Positions 26,234 to 35,189 are shown, counted from the stretch's first letter. The stretch is 64,000 nucleotides of DNA from Arthrobacter sp. YD4 (GCF_030410515.1 NZ_JAUHHD010000002.1:661419-725418), one strand, 5' to 3'. Numbers and translations are program-made. Notes: generated by a model from the letters alone, not told the origin.

Positions 26234-26250
26234 GGAAGGGATTAACTAAC

Positions 26251-26703
26251 ATGGCAAAGCTCATTCTGACCCACGAAGTCACCGGTCTCGGTGCTGCTGG
26301 CGACGTTGTCGAGGTCAAGGACGGTTACGCCCGTAACTACCTGCTGCCCCGCAACTTCGCCCTGACCTGGTCCAAGGGTGGCGAGAAGCAGGTTGAGTCC
26401 ATCAAGGCCGCCCGCGCCGCCCGCGAGCACGCTTCCCTGGAAGACGCTCAGAAGCAGGCTGCGGCTCTGCAGGCCAAGCCGGTCAAGCTCGTCGTCAAGG
26501 CCGGCGAAACCGGCCGCCTGTTCGGCACCGTCAAGCAGGGCGACGTCGCCGACGCCGTTGAGGCCGCTGGCCTCGGCCGCATCGACAAGCGCAAGGTTGA
26601 ACTGCCGGCTCACATCAAGTCGACCGGTTCCTACCAGGCCAACGTCCGTCTCCACGACGACGTTTCCGCTGTGATCGAACTCGACGTCGTTTCAGGGAAG
26701 TAG
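26251..26703 (+). CDS. rplI: 50S ribosomal protein L9
   Basis: 150 residues, with the L9 signature [17 protein letters not shown] at about residues 24-40, a long connecting helix rich in Ala/Lys and a C-terminal RNA-binding domain. L9 binds 23S rRNA at the base of the L1 stalk and helps keep the reading frame. It follows rpsR by 17 bp and a terminator follows it. Confidence 0.97.
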   Translation: MAKLILTHEVTGLGAAGDVVEVKDGYARNYLLPRNFALTWSKGGEKQVESIKAARAAREHASLEDAQKQAAALQAKPVKLVVKAGETGRLFGTVKQGDVADAVEAAGLGRIDKRKVELPAHIKSTGSYQANVRLHDDVSAVIELDVVSGK

Positions 26704-26733
26704 TCATTACGACTGACTGACTGCACGACGGGG

Positions 26734-26780
26734 AGGCCCCCGCCTCCGGATCCCCTCAGGGAACCGGGAGCGGGGGCCTT
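26734..26780 (+). terminator. Terminator of the rpsF-ssb-rpsR-rplI operon
   Basis: AGGCCCCCGC (26734-26743) pairs with GCGGGGGCCT (26770-26779); CTCCGG/CCGGGAG continues the stem imperfectly. It begins about 30 bp after the rplI stop and is followed by TCTG. Confidence 0.75.
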
Positions 26781-26848
26781 CTGCGTTAACTCCCCGCAGA
26801 GGACCGGGCCGCACGCCCGGGACCGGCGGCGGTGATAGCCTGCGGCAG

Positions 26849-27703
26849 GTGACCGATAATCCTGCACCCCGGCTTCGCCCCTTCGCCCAGGTCGACGTTT
26901 TCTCCGCCGAACCCTACCGCGGGAATCCGCTGGCAGTGGTGCTCGACGGAGACGGCCTCGACGCCCAGGCCATGCAGAGATTCGCCAACTGGACCAATCT
27001 CTCGGAGACCACCTTCCTGCTGCCGCCCACGGATCCCCGTGCCGACTACCGGGTCCGGATCTTCACCGGCAGCGAGGAGTTTCCCTTCGCCGGCCACCCG
27101 ACCCTGGGGTCTGCCCATGCCTGGCTCGAGGCGGGCGGCATCCCCCGGCGGGACGGGGAGCTGGTGCAGGAATGCGCCGCCGGTCTGGTGCGCGTGAGGC
27201 GCGACGGCGGCCGCCTGGCCTTCGCGGCACCACCGCTGACCCGCTCGGGGCCGGTGGCGGAGGCGGACCTGGGCCGCATCGCGGCCGGGTTGCGGTTGAC
27301 CCGGCACGAACTCCTGGACGCGTCCTGGCTGGTCAACGGGCCGGAATGGATCGGTGTCCTGCTGGAATCCGCGGAGCAGGTGCTCGCCATCAGGCCCGAC
27401 TATGCCGCGCTGGCCGGGCTGAAGGTCGGTGTGATCGGCCCCCACCCGGACGGATCGGAGCCGGGCTTCGAGGTCCGCACCTTCATCCCCGGAGACGCGG
27501 CCGCTGAAGACCCGGTCACGGGAAGTTTCAACGCCGGGGCGGCCCAGTGGCTGATCGGAACCGGCCGGGCGCCCAGCTCCTACCTGGCGGCGCAGGGGAC
27601 GGTGTTGGGCCGTGCCGGGCGCGTCCACATCGAGGCTGCCGGTGACGATATCTGGGTTGGCGGAAGCTCCGTGAGTTGCATCGAGGGATTCGTCCTCCTC
27701 TGA
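26849..27703 (+). CDS. PhzF family isomerase/epimerase-like protein
   Basis: 284 residues with the PhzF fold signatures QVDVFSAEPYRGNPLAVVLD and SETTFLLPP at the N-terminus, FAGHPTLGSAHAW, and DPVTGSFNAGAAQWL in the second half. PhzF-like enzymes isomerise small acids; most family members have unknown substrates, and no phenazine genes are nearby. A GTG start at 26849 with TAGCCT 7 nt upstream and no Shine-Dalgarno suggests a leaderless transcript. Confidence 0.85.
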   Translation: MTDNPAPRLRPFAQVDVFSAEPYRGNPLAVVLDGDGLDAQAMQRFANWTNLSETTFLLPPTDPRADYRVRIFTGSEEFPFAGHPTLGSAHAWLEAGGIPRRDGELVQECAAGLVRVRRDGGRLAFAAPPLTRSGPVAEADLGRIAAGLRLTRHELLDASWLVNGPEWIGVLLESAEQVLAIRPDYAALAGLKVGVIGPHPDGSEPGFEVRTFIPGDAAAEDPVTGSFNAGAAQWLIGTGRAPSSYLAAQGTVLGRAGRVHIEAAGDDIWVGGSSVSCIEGFVLL

Positions 27704-27772
27704 ACTACTCCTCTGAACGATTGGAGGCATGGGAAGCGGAGGGGAATAAAGCGCCACGGCACCGGCTTCTAT

Positions 27773-27796
27773 AGGTAGATGCAAATGCATGTACCT
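27773..27796. promoter_or_regulatory. 24-bp palindromic operator before FMN reductase gene
   Basis: AGGTA-g-ATGCA, then AA, then TGCAT-g-TACCT: ten of twelve base pairs are symmetric. It lies 19 bp before the GTG start and overlaps a -10-like TATAGGT. A dimeric regulator, for example of the MarR or related redox-sensing type, probably binds here. No such regulator is adjacent. Confidence 0.6.
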
Positions 27797-27814
27797 CGAT
27801 TTTAGGAGCGCACC

Positions 27815-28441
27815 GTGGAAACCCGCCGCATTACCGTCCTCTCCGCCGGACTCGGCGTCCCCTCCTCCAGCCGCCTGCTGGCCGACCAGCTGGCGGCCGC
27901 CGCCAAGGGCAGGCTGGATCGCGAGGGCTACGCCGTCACTGCCGACGTGGTGGAACTGCGCGACCTGGCCGTGGACATCGCCAACAACTTCGTCACCGGG
28001 TACGCCGGCCCGCGGCTGGCGGAAGTGATCGCCGGCGTCGAGGCCTCTGAGGGCCTGATTGCCGTCACCCCGGTCTTCAGCGCCTCCTACAGCGGTCTGT
28101 TCAAGTCCTTCATCGACGTGCTGGACCCCAAGTCCCTCGACGGCAAGGCGGTGCTCCTGGGCGCCACCGGCGGCACGGACCGGCACCAGATGGTGCTGGA
28201 CTACGCCATGCGGCCACTCTTCAGCTACCTCCGGATGCGCACGGCGGCCACCGGCGTCTTCGCCGGCCCCCAGGACTGGGGGACCGCGGGCGACGGCGGC
28301 TCGCCCCTCTCGTCACGGATCGAACGGGCCGCGGGGGAGTTCGCGGCCCTGCTTCAGGGTCCGCAGCCGGGCCGCCGGCAGGAACCCGCGGCGTCGCTGC
28401 CCTTCGAGCAGCTGCTGGCCGGCATCTCGGGCGGACACTAG
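27815..28441 (+). CDS. NAD(P)H-dependent FMN reductase
   Basis: 208 residues of the NADPH-dependent FMN reductase family, with a flavodoxin-like start (TVLSAGLGVPSSSRLLADQL) and VTPVFSASYSGLFKSFIDVL followed by LLGATGGTDRH. It reduces free FMN or quinones. GTG start at 27815 with TAGGAG 7 nt upstream. The operator just before it suggests tight control, perhaps by redox stress. It resembles the actinobacterial CE1759-type FMN reductases; exact partner monooxygenase unknown. Confidence 0.82.
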   Translation: METRRITVLSAGLGVPSSSRLLADQLAAAAKGRLDREGYAVTADVVELRDLAVDIANNFVTGYAGPRLAEVIAGVEASEGLIAVTPVFSASYSGLFKSFIDVLDPKSLDGKAVLLGATGGTDRHQMVLDYAMRPLFSYLRMRTAATGVFAGPQDWGTAGDGGSPLSSRIERAAGEFAALLQGPQPGRRQEPAASLPFEQLLAGISGGH

Positions 28442-28479
28442 GGAGCAGCGGCGCCCGGACCGGGTGTCAGCGCCGGGTG

Positions 28480-29046
28480 TCAGTCGTCCAGGAGGGCGAT
28501 GAACTCCCGGGCCTCGTCGAGGGTGATATCCGAGTGGCGGCAGAGCGCCGCCGCGGCGCCCTCGACGTCGCCTTCGGCGGCCTGGCGGCGGATCCGGCCG
28601 TAGATCTCGTCGTTGAGCATGGTGCTGCTGACTTCCCGGGTGACCTCGCCTCTGCTGGCGATGGCACGGTAGCGGTAGGGGAAGTGCTGCGGCGCCTCGG
28701 AGTCCTCGGTCGGCGCGTCCGCCGGGGCGGCCTCCCGGAACGGCTGGGGATGGGCCGCCAGCGCCGCGACGGCGTCACGTGCGGCGCGCAGGCCCGTCCC
28801 GGTCGCCTCCCGGTAGGCCTGGATGGCGGCCACCGCCTGCCCGCGGGCAATGAGGGCGTAGACCTGGCGGTGCTGGTTCTGGTCCAGGCCCTGCGCGGCG
28901 GCACGGGCGGCCTCCGGAGAGGACGGGGCGCCGGTGGGGCCCGAATCCACCCCGGCGTTCCGCCGCCGGCCCAGCGCCCGCGCCACGAGAATGACGACGA
29001 CGGCGGCGAGCACCAGGATGGCAAGGGGGATGAGTAGGGCTTCCAT
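28480..29046 (-). CDS. Membrane-anchored protein with L7/L12 C-terminal-like segment
   Basis: 188 residues. An N-terminal helix (LIPLAILVLAAVVVILVARA) anchors it. Residues about 65-95 (LIARGQAVAAIQAYREATGT, GLRAARDAV) resemble the C-terminal fold of ribosomal protein L7/L12 (x-IKxVREATGLGLKEAKDLV), a segment reused in several small bacterial proteins. The C-terminal third is acidic and helical. No function is known. It is monocistronic, reading away from dnaB. Confidence 0.6.
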   Translation of the reverse strand: MEALLIPLAILVLAAVVVILVARALGRRRNAGVDSGPTGAPSSPEAARAAAQGLDQNQHRQVYALIARGQAVAAIQAYREATGTGLRAARDAVAALAAHPQPFREAAPADAPTEDSEAPQHFPYRYRAIASRGEVTREVSSTMLNDEIYGRIRRQAAEGDVEGAAAALCRHSDITLDEAREFIALLDD

Positions 29047-29154
29047 ACGTTCTGGACCAATCCTTGGGGGTGCGGGTGCGGGTTTTGATGCGGGTGCGGG
29101 CCGGAGGCCGGTCGGGGCCGGACGGGCCGGCGGTTTGTAGACTGTCGCGCACCG

Positions 29155-29510
29155 TTATCCACAGCATATTCCGCCCGCCGTATGGCGGAACCCGGGATCG
29201 GGGGCGGAGCGGCGCGGAATCGGTGATATGCATCACAGAATAGGCATATGTGCGGAGTTTTCCGGGCGGAATGTGCTGCAGTTTCCCCAGCACAGCCGTC
29301 GCGGCTGTGGATGAAAGTTTTCCAAAATTCTTTTGCGTCCACAGCCTGAACGCAGTGTTTCCGCAGGTCAGAGGCGATGTATGAGCGAAACAGTATTCTT
29401 TTCCACAGAACTTCCCACAGGCTGTGCACAAGCAGGGGGCGGTGCTCCACACCTTATCCACAGCCCCGGTGGACAACCGGGTTGGAGCCAGGCTCCCGGG
29501 GGGATAGCGT
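29155..29510 (+). promoter_or_regulatory. DnaA-box cluster and promoter region upstream of dnaB
   Basis: Two perfect TTATCCACA boxes (29155-29163 and 29454-29462), plus TTTTCCACA (29399-29407), reverse-strand one-mismatch boxes at 29306-29314, 29423-29431 and 29468-29476, and a looser one at 29335-29343. A promoter-like TTGGAG (29482-29487) / TAGCGT (29505-29510), 17 nt apart, follows the last boxes. No gene is seen in 29047-29635. DnaA control of dnaB, or DnaA titration, is the likely meaning. Confidence 0.55.
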
Positions 29511-29635
29511 GGCGGGAGACCAGCGGCAGCCGGGCCCCACACCGCCATCCTGTCAGTGCCCGCTGATACACCTGACGCATGGGACGGAAGCCGCCGGCGG
29601 CGGCGCCCCACGGCACACAACGAAGGACGGCAGTT

Positions 29636-31021
29636 TTGTCAGTTACGCATCTGGACTCGATCGAGGGAACCCGGGGAGCAGAGGGCAGCCGCAAGCCGCC
29701 TCAGGACATTCCGGCCGAGCAGTCCGTGCTGGGCGGCATGATGCTCTCCAAGGATGCCATCGCCGACGTCGTCGAAATCCTGCGCGGCCAGGACTTCTAC
29801 CGCCCGGCCCACGAGACCATCTATGAGGCCATCATCGACCTCTACGGCCGGGGCGAGCCCGCCGACGCCGTCACCGTCTCCGATGAACTGACCAAGCGCG
29901 GCGAAATCAACCGCATCGGCGGGCCCGCCTACCTGCACGAGCTGATCCAGACCGTTCCCACGGCCGCGAATGCCGGGTACTACGCGGAGATCGTGGCCGA
30001 ACGCGCCGTGCTCCGCCGCCTGGTGAACGCCGGGACCAAGATCGTCCAGCTCGGCTACGGCCAGGACGGCGAGGTGGAGGACCTGGTCAACCAGGCCCAG
30101 GCCGAGGTCTACGCCGTGGCCGAGCGCCGCACCGCCGAGGACTACGTGGTCCTCAAGGACGTCATGGAATCCACGGTGGACGAGATCGAGGCCTCAGGCC
30201 ACCGCGGCGAGGGCATGGTGGGCGTCCCCACCGGCTTCTACGAGCTCGATGAGCTGACGCACGGCCTGCACCCGGGCCAGATGATCGTCATCGCCGCGCG
30301 CCCCGCCGTCGGTAAGTCCACGTTCGCGCTGGACTTTGCCCGCTCGGCCGCGATCAAGAACAACCTCGCCACCGTCATGTTCTCCCTGGAAATGGGCCGG
30401 AACGAGATTGCCATGCGCCTGCTCTCCGCGGAAGCCACGATCGGCCTGCAGGACCTGCGCAAGGGCACCATCAAGGACGAACAGTGGTCCAAGATCGCCA
30501 CCACGATGGGCCGGATGAATGACGCCCCGCTGTTCATCGACGACAGCCCCAACATGTCCCTGATGGAAATCCGCGCCAAGTGCCGCCGCCTGAAGCAGCA
30601 GCACGACCTCAAGCTGGTCATCCTCGACTACCTGCAGCTGATGAGCTCGGGCAAGAAGGTCGAATCCCGCCAGCAGGAAGTATCCGAGTTCTCCCGTGCC
30701 CTGAAGCTGCTGGCCAAGGAACTCCAGGTCCCGGTGATCGCCCTCTCGCAGCTGAACCGTGGCTCGGAACAGCGCCAGGACAAGCGGCCGATGGTCTCCG
30801 ACCTGCGTGAATCCGGCTCCATCGAGCAGGACGCCGACATGGTCATCCTGCTGCACCGCGAAGACGTCTACGACAAGGAGTCCCCCCGCGCCGGCGAGGC
30901 GGACATCCTGATCGCCAAGCACCGTAACGGTCCCACCAAGGACATCGTGGTCGCCTTCCAGGGCCACTACTCCCGGTTCGCCAACATGGCCGGCGACGCC
31001 GGCGGCGGCGGGGGCTTCTAG
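29636..31021 (+). CDS. dnaB: Replicative DNA helicase DnaB
   Basis: 461 residues from a TTG start. The N-terminal DnaB domain (IPAEQSVLGGMMLSKDAIAD) is followed by the RecA-like helicase domain with Walker A ARPAVGKST, MFSLEMGRNEIAMRL, Walker B VILDYLQLM, and SQLNRGSEQR plus DLRESGSIEQDADM. It unwinds DNA ahead of the replisome. There is no intein. The TTG at 29636 has AAGGA upstream and matches the usual family N-terminus (SVTHLDSIEG); a longer in-frame start at 29579 is less likely. Confidence 0.95.
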   Translation: MSVTHLDSIEGTRGAEGSRKPPQDIPAEQSVLGGMMLSKDAIADVVEILRGQDFYRPAHETIYEAIIDLYGRGEPADAVTVSDELTKRGEINRIGGPAYLHELIQTVPTAANAGYYAEIVAERAVLRRLVNAGTKIVQLGYGQDGEVEDLVNQAQAEVYAVAERRTAEDYVVLKDVMESTVDEIEASGHRGEGMVGVPTGFYELDELTHGLHPGQMIVIAARPAVGKSTFALDFARSAAIKNNLATVMFSLEMGRNEIAMRLLSAEATIGLQDLRKGTIKDEQWSKIATTMGRMNDAPLFIDDSPNMSLMEIRAKCRRLKQQHDLKLVILDYLQLMSSGKKVESRQQEVSEFSRALKLLAKELQVPVIALSQLNRGSEQRQDKRPMVSDLRESGSIEQDADMVILLHREDVYDKESPRAGEADILIAKHRNGPTKDIVVAFQGHYSRFANMAGDAGGGGGF

Positions 31022-32001
31022 GCCGGACCCGCCGGCCGGTCGGGGAGCAGGTGGTTGGGCAGCCGGTTCCCGGGGGCCCGGCCGCGGATCTCCAACAGCT
31101 CCCGGGCGTGGGCGTGCAGCCGCCGGTCCTCGTCCGAGGCCGGCACCCACTGCCGTACCGGGACCGAGGTGCCCGTCGCGTCCCGGGCCACCATCACGGT
31201 CAGGCAGTAGGTGGTCAGGTTCAGTTCGTGGCCCTTGGGGTCCCCGGAGCGGACGTGCACCGCGATGTGCATGCCCTTGGTGCCGGTGTACACCAGCCGC
31301 GCCTCGACCTCCACCAGGTGACCGATCAGCAGCGGACGGTAGAACCGCACCCCGCCGGAGAACACGGCCACCGTGTCCATCCCGCAGTACCGGGAGGCGC
31401 AGACGTAGGCCGCCTCGTCGATCCACTTCATCACGATGCCGCCGTGCACCTTGCCGCCCCAGTTCACGTCCGTGGGCGCGGCCATGAAGCGGAGCGTGAC
31501 GCGTTCGGCCGTGCCGGCGTCAGTGTATTCCTGCCGGTTCATGGCCTCGACGATCTCCTCGCGGACCTTGATCCGCGCCAGCGCATGGTCCCGCTCCTCG
31601 ATCTCCGCCGGGGTGGCGGGCTCGAACTGCGGCACCGGGACGGGTTTGCCGTCCGCGCCCACGGCCACGAAAATCACCAGGCACTGGCTGCGCATGGTGG
31701 CGGGGCCGCCCTTCGGATCGCCAGAGGACACCACGGTCCGGATGTGCATGGAGGACCGGCCGGTGTAGACGATCGTGGCCTCCACCTCCACCATGTCCCC
31801 GCTGTTGACCGGGTCCGCGAAGTGGATGTTGCCCACGTAGGCCGTCACGCAATAGGACTTCGCCCAGCCGACCGCCGCGGCGTAGGCGGCCTTGTCCACC
31901 CATTCGAGGACCGTCCCGGCGTCCACGGAGCCGCTGTGGCCGACGTCGGTGGGCGCGGCCAGGAAGCGGAGGGTGACGGCATTGTCGGGGGACTCATCCA
32001 T
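31018..32001 (-). CDS. Acyl-CoA thioesterase with two hotdog domains
   Basis: 327 residues in two tandem hotdog domains. Each contains VTLRFxAAPTDV ... GxVxxWxDxAAY and a later VEVEAxxVYTG with SGDPKG, so the halves are clear duplicates. This is the bacterial form of the acyl-CoA hydrolase (BFIT/ACOT-like) family, which cleaves acyl-CoA thioesters in the cytoplasm. TACACT lies 7 nt before the ATG at 32001, suggesting a leaderless transcript. The gene ends 4 bp inside the dnaB stop region, tail to tail. Confidence 0.85.
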   Translation of the reverse strand: MDESPDNAVTLRFLAAPTDVGHSGSVDAGTVLEWVDKAAYAAAVGWAKSYCVTAYVGNIHFADPVNSGDMVEVEATIVYTGRSSMHIRTVVSSGDPKGGPATMRSQCLVIFVAVGADGKPVPVPQFEPATPAEIEERDHALARIKVREEIVEAMNRQEYTDAGTAERVTLRFMAAPTDVNWGGKVHGGIVMKWIDEAAYVCASRYCGMDTVAVFSGGVRFYRPLLIGHLVEVEARLVYTGTKGMHIAVHVRSGDPKGHELNLTTYCLTVMVARDATGTSVPVRQWVPASDEDRRLHAHARELLEIRGRAPGNRLPNHLLPDRPAGPA

Positions 32002-32094
32002 GCCTGCGAGTGTACTGACGCGGCCGTGGCCGGACACAGGCGAAATGACACATTCGCGCGCACCCGCGCCACACGGGACGGCTAGGGTGGAGCC

Positions 32095-33444
32095 GTGCCC
32101 GCGCAACCCACCACCACCATTACCGCCCGGCCGGACCAGCGCCGGGAGATCCTGCGCCTGGCCGTCCCGGCCTTCGGGGCGCTGATCGCCGAGCCGCTGT
32201 TCCTGCTCGCCGACTCCGCGATCGTGGGCCACCTCGGCGTCGCGGAACTGGCCGGCGTCGGTCTCGCCTCCGCCGTCCTGCACACCGCCGTCGGGCTGAT
32301 GGTGTTCCTGGCCTACTCCACCACCCCCGCCGTCGCCCGCGCCGTCGGCCGCGGCGACCTGGCCCGCGCCCTGGCGTCCGGCCGCGACGGGCTCTGGCTG
32401 GCGCTGCTCCTTGGCGCAGCCCTGGCCGCCGCCGGCGCCCTCGCCGCCGGGCCGCTGCTGGACCTGATGGGGGCCCATGGCGAGGTACGCACCTTCGCCG
32501 TGGACTACCTTCGCTGGTCGATGCCCGGCCTGGTCGCCATGCTGCTGATCTTCGCCGGGACCGGGGTGCTCCGGGGGCTGCAGGACACCCGGACGCCGCT
32601 CGTGGTGGCCACCGCCGGGTTCGCCGTCAACATCGGCCTCAACGCGTTCCTGGTCTACGGGCTGGGGCTGTCCGTCACCGGGTCGGCGCTCGGCACCAGC
32701 ATCGCCCAATGGGGCATGGCGCTGGTCTATGTGGTGATGGTGCAGCGCACCGCCCGCCGGCACGGGGTCCCGCTGCGGCCGGACTGGCGCGGCATCCGCG
32801 CCCTGACGCAGGTGGGGTCCTGGCTGATGCTGCGCACCCTCAGCCTGCGCGTCGCGATCCTCGCCACCGTGCTCGTGGCCACCGCCCAAGGCGCCGTGAA
32901 CCTGGCCGCCCACCAGCTCGCGATGACCGTCTTCACCTTCCTCGCCTTCGCCCTCGACGCCCTGGCGATTGCCGCGCAGGCCCTGATCGGGAAGGAATTG
33001 GGCGCCTCACACCCGGCGGCGGCCCGTGAGCTGACCCGGACCATGATCCGCTGGGGCCTGGGCTTCGGCGTGCTGATGGGGGCGCTGCTGGCGGTGGCGG
33101 CACCGTGGGCGGGCCTGCTGTTCACCGCCGACGACGGCGTGCGCTCCACCCTGGCGCTGGCGCTGTGGGTCCTCGCCGCGGGCCAGCCGCTGGCCGGCTA
33201 CGTGTTCGTCCTGGACGGCGTGTTGATCGGCGCCGGGGACGCCAAGTACCTGGCGGTGGCCGGCGTCATCAACCTGCTGGTGTACCTGCCGCTGCTGCTG
33301 GTGGTCCGGCTTTCCGGGGCCGCCGGGGGAGAGGGGCTGCTCTGGCTCTGGGCCGCGTTCTCCTTCGGCTACCTCGGCGCCCGGGCCGCGACCCTGGGGC
33401 TCCGGGCCCGGACGGACCGCTGGATGCGGCTGGGCGACGCCTGA
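32095..33444 (+). CDS. MATE family efflux transporter
   Basis: 449 residues with twelve helices in two homologous halves. The N-terminal ILRLAVPAFGALIAEPLFLL, ADSAIVGHLG motif is typical of the MATE/DinF family, which exports drugs or metabolites in exchange for protons or sodium. GTG start with TAGGGT 6 nt upstream. It is divergent from the thioesterase gene; 93 bp separate the starts. Confidence 0.88.
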   Translation: MPAQPTTTITARPDQRREILRLAVPAFGALIAEPLFLLADSAIVGHLGVAELAGVGLASAVLHTAVGLMVFLAYSTTPAVARAVGRGDLARALASGRDGLWLALLLGAALAAAGALAAGPLLDLMGAHGEVRTFAVDYLRWSMPGLVAMLLIFAGTGVLRGLQDTRTPLVVATAGFAVNIGLNAFLVYGLGLSVTGSALGTSIAQWGMALVYVVMVQRTARRHGVPLRPDWRGIRALTQVGSWLMLRTLSLRVAILATVLVATAQGAVNLAAHQLAMTVFTFLAFALDALAIAAQALIGKELGASHPAAARELTRTMIRWGLGFGVLMGALLAVAAPWAGLLFTADDGVRSTLALALWVLAAGQPLAGYVFVLDGVLIGAGDAKYLAVAGVINLLVYLPLLLVVRLSGAAGGEGLLWLWAAFSFGYLGARAATLGLRARTDRWMRLGDA

Positions 33445-33470
33445 GGCCCGCCAGCGCCTAAACTGGACGG

Positions 33471-34064
33471 GTGACTCTCCCCGCCACCCCGAGCCCCTCG
33501 ACCGCCCCGACCGCCGCCCCGGACCTTTGGAAGCCGGTCCTGCTGCGCGCCGCCGTCGCCCTGGTCTTCGGCGCCGTCACCGTCTTCTGGGCGGCGCCGC
33601 CGGTCCCGGCGATGGGCTGGACCGCGGGACTCTACCTGCTGGCCACCGGCGTGATGCTGCTCTGGGGCGCCCGCAGGACCGGCCTGGCCACCGGCGGCCC
33701 GCACGCGCGCCTCCTGGCCGCGGCCGGTGCGATCCTGGCCGGCACCGGGGCCGCAGTGGCGCTGCTGCCCTCCAACCTGGTCTTCGGCGTCGTCGGCGCC
33801 CTGGGCCTGGCGCTGGCCGGCGCGGCCGAGCTGGTCCTCGGGATCGCCACCCGCGGCCGGTCGGTGCTGGCCCGGGACTGGATCACCTCCGGCATCATCG
33901 GCCTCGGCACGGCCGTGGGGCTGCCGTTCTTCATCGACCTGGGCCCGCACGCCCTCCTCGGTGTGGCCGGCGGCGGCGCCATTATCGGCGGCGTGCTGTG
34001 GACGCTGGCCGGGCTGACCCTGCGGCACGATGCGCGGGGCGTTTCCGCCGAGGCCGTAAACTAG
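33471..34064 (+). CDS. Six-helix membrane protein, HdeD/DUF308-like
   Basis: 197 residues with a Pro/Thr-rich N-terminus and six regular hydrophobic helices, a layout like the HdeD/DUF308 family of small membrane proteins. No catalytic motif is seen. GTG start at 33471 with TAAACT 6 nt upstream, so probably leaderless. Function unknown; the family name is a tentative match. Confidence 0.6.
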   Translation: MTLPATPSPSTAPTAAPDLWKPVLLRAAVALVFGAVTVFWAAPPVPAMGWTAGLYLLATGVMLLWGARRTGLATGGPHARLLAAAGAILAGTGAAVALLPSNLVFGVVGALGLALAGAAELVLGIATRGRSVLARDWITSGIIGLGTAVGLPFFIDLGPHALLGVAGGGAIIGGVLWTLAGLTLRHDARGVSAEAVN

Positions 34065-34148
34065 ACACGACAGGTTCTACCCGGCGTAGAACATTTGCGC
34101 GATCGCGACTGCCACGCCCCACGGCGCTGGCGGCAGGAGGAAAGCACC

Positions 34149-34490
34149 TTGGCACAGCAGAACCCAGGAGAACGCCGCACGATGCGGACTTCGGTCAAGG
34201 GACCGCTGATGTTCTCCGCCTTCTTCGCGGTGCTGGCCTTCTTCGCCGTCCTCATCTTCGCCTCCGGCGGCAGCGCCAAGGCCCCCCGCTTTGACCTGGC
34301 CTTCACCGGCGCCGGCATCGCCTTCATCGTCACCCTGGTGATCGCCGCGATGCTCTCCATGAGCTACAAGGAGAACGCCGAGCACCTCGGCAAGGGCTCC
34401 GGCGTGAACCTCAGCTCCCGCCGCCCGGCGTCCTCCCCCCAGCAGGCCCCGCAGCAGGAAGAGTCCGACGGCGGCACCCCCGCCCACTAG
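34149..34490 (+). CDS. Conserved two-helix membrane protein
   Basis: 113 residues from a TTG start with a strong Shine-Dalgarno (AGGAGGAAAGCACC). Two hydrophobic helices (FSAFFAVLAFFAVLIFASGG and AGIAFIVTLVIAAMLSMSY) are joined by a short charged loop; the C-terminus is Ser/Pro/Gln-rich and disordered. No known domain was recognised. A 7-bp inverted repeat, GTTCTAC-CCGGC-GTAGAAC (34074-34092), lies in the 84-bp gap before it and may be a terminator or operator. Confidence 0.6.
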   Translation: MAQQNPGERRTMRTSVKGPLMFSAFFAVLAFFAVLIFASGGSAKAPRFDLAFTGAGIAFIVTLVIAAMLSMSYKENAEHLGKGSGVNLSSRRPASSPQQAPQQEESDGGTPAH

Positions 34491-34573
34491 GCCCACTCAG
34501 TCCGGCTCCACTAGCCCGGCCCCACTAAGTCCGGCCTCACCTCTCCGGCGGCGCAGGCAGTCCTCAGCCGCCC

Positions 34574-35116
34574 CTAGGACGCGGCCTTCCGTGCCCGGTA
34601 AGCCGCCACGTGCGCCCGGTTGGCGCAGTTGCCGGTGTCGCAGTACCGCTTGGAGCGATTCCGGCTCAGGTCCAGCACGACGGCGTCGCAGTCGTCCGCG
34701 GCGCAGACCAGCATCCGGTCCATTTCCTTGCTGCGGATGACGTCCACCAGCGCCATCGCCGCCTCCGTGCTCATCCGGTCCGCCAGGGGCGCCTCCGGCG
34801 CGGTGGCGTGCAGGTGCCAGTCCCAGCCGTCGTGCTTGCTCAGCTGCGGTAGTGCCCGCGCCTCACGCAGCAGCCGGTTCACGGTGTTCACCGCTTCGGA
34901 CTCCCGGGCCCGCCAGAGGGCGGTGAGTTCCGTTCGCAACCGCAGGACGCTCTCCAGTTCGGCCTCGTCGCGGCTCCGGGCGCCGCTGAAGCCCTCAGCG
35001 CTGAGGAACCGGTCCAGGGCGGCCGGATCCGGGAGATGTTCCTCCCCGTTCGCCGCGGTATTGATCAGGTTGACGACGGACCGGAGCGCAATCTCCGTGT
35101 CAGGGGCAAAAATCAT
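34574..35116 (-). CDS. CGNR zinc-finger (ABATE-type) putative regulator
   Basis: 180 residues. The C-terminal zinc-finger CAADDCDAVVLDLSRNRSKR, YCDTGNCANRAHVAAYRARK is the CGNR motif (here C-A-N-R), with four metal-binding cysteines; the N-terminal part is the all-helical ABATE-type stress domain. Such proteins are thought to be DNA-binding stress regulators. It is divergent from the EamA transporter and may control it. Start ATG with AAGGAG upstream. Confidence 0.82.
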   Translation of the reverse strand: MIFAPDTEIALRSVVNLINTAANGEEHLPDPAALDRFLSAEGFSGARSRDEAELESVLRLRTELTALWRARESEAVNTVNRLLREARALPQLSKHDGWDWHLHATAPEAPLADRMSTEAAMALVDVIRSKEMDRMLVCAADDCDAVVLDLSRNRSKRYCDTGNCANRAHVAAYRARKAAS

Positions 35117-35117
35117 C

Positions 35118-35147
35118 TTGACTCCTTACGTTCGACGCACGTACTGT
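35118..35147 (+). promoter_or_regulatory. Likely promoter for EamA transporter
   Basis: TTGACT (35118-35123) and TACTGT (35142-35147), 18 nt apart, in the 73-bp gap between the divergent CGNR gene and the EamA gene. The same short gap must also hold the promoter of the CGNR gene. Confidence 0.5.
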
Positions 35148-35189
35148 CATGACCATAACCCGACTTTACTCCTGACAGGAGGCAGACCC

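Noticed and set aside
29155-29476. DnaA-box cluster as the chromosomal origin
   Set aside because: No dnaA, dnaN, rpmH or rnpA is nearby, spacing is irregular and there is no clear AT-rich unwinding element. Regulation of dnaB or titration is more likely.
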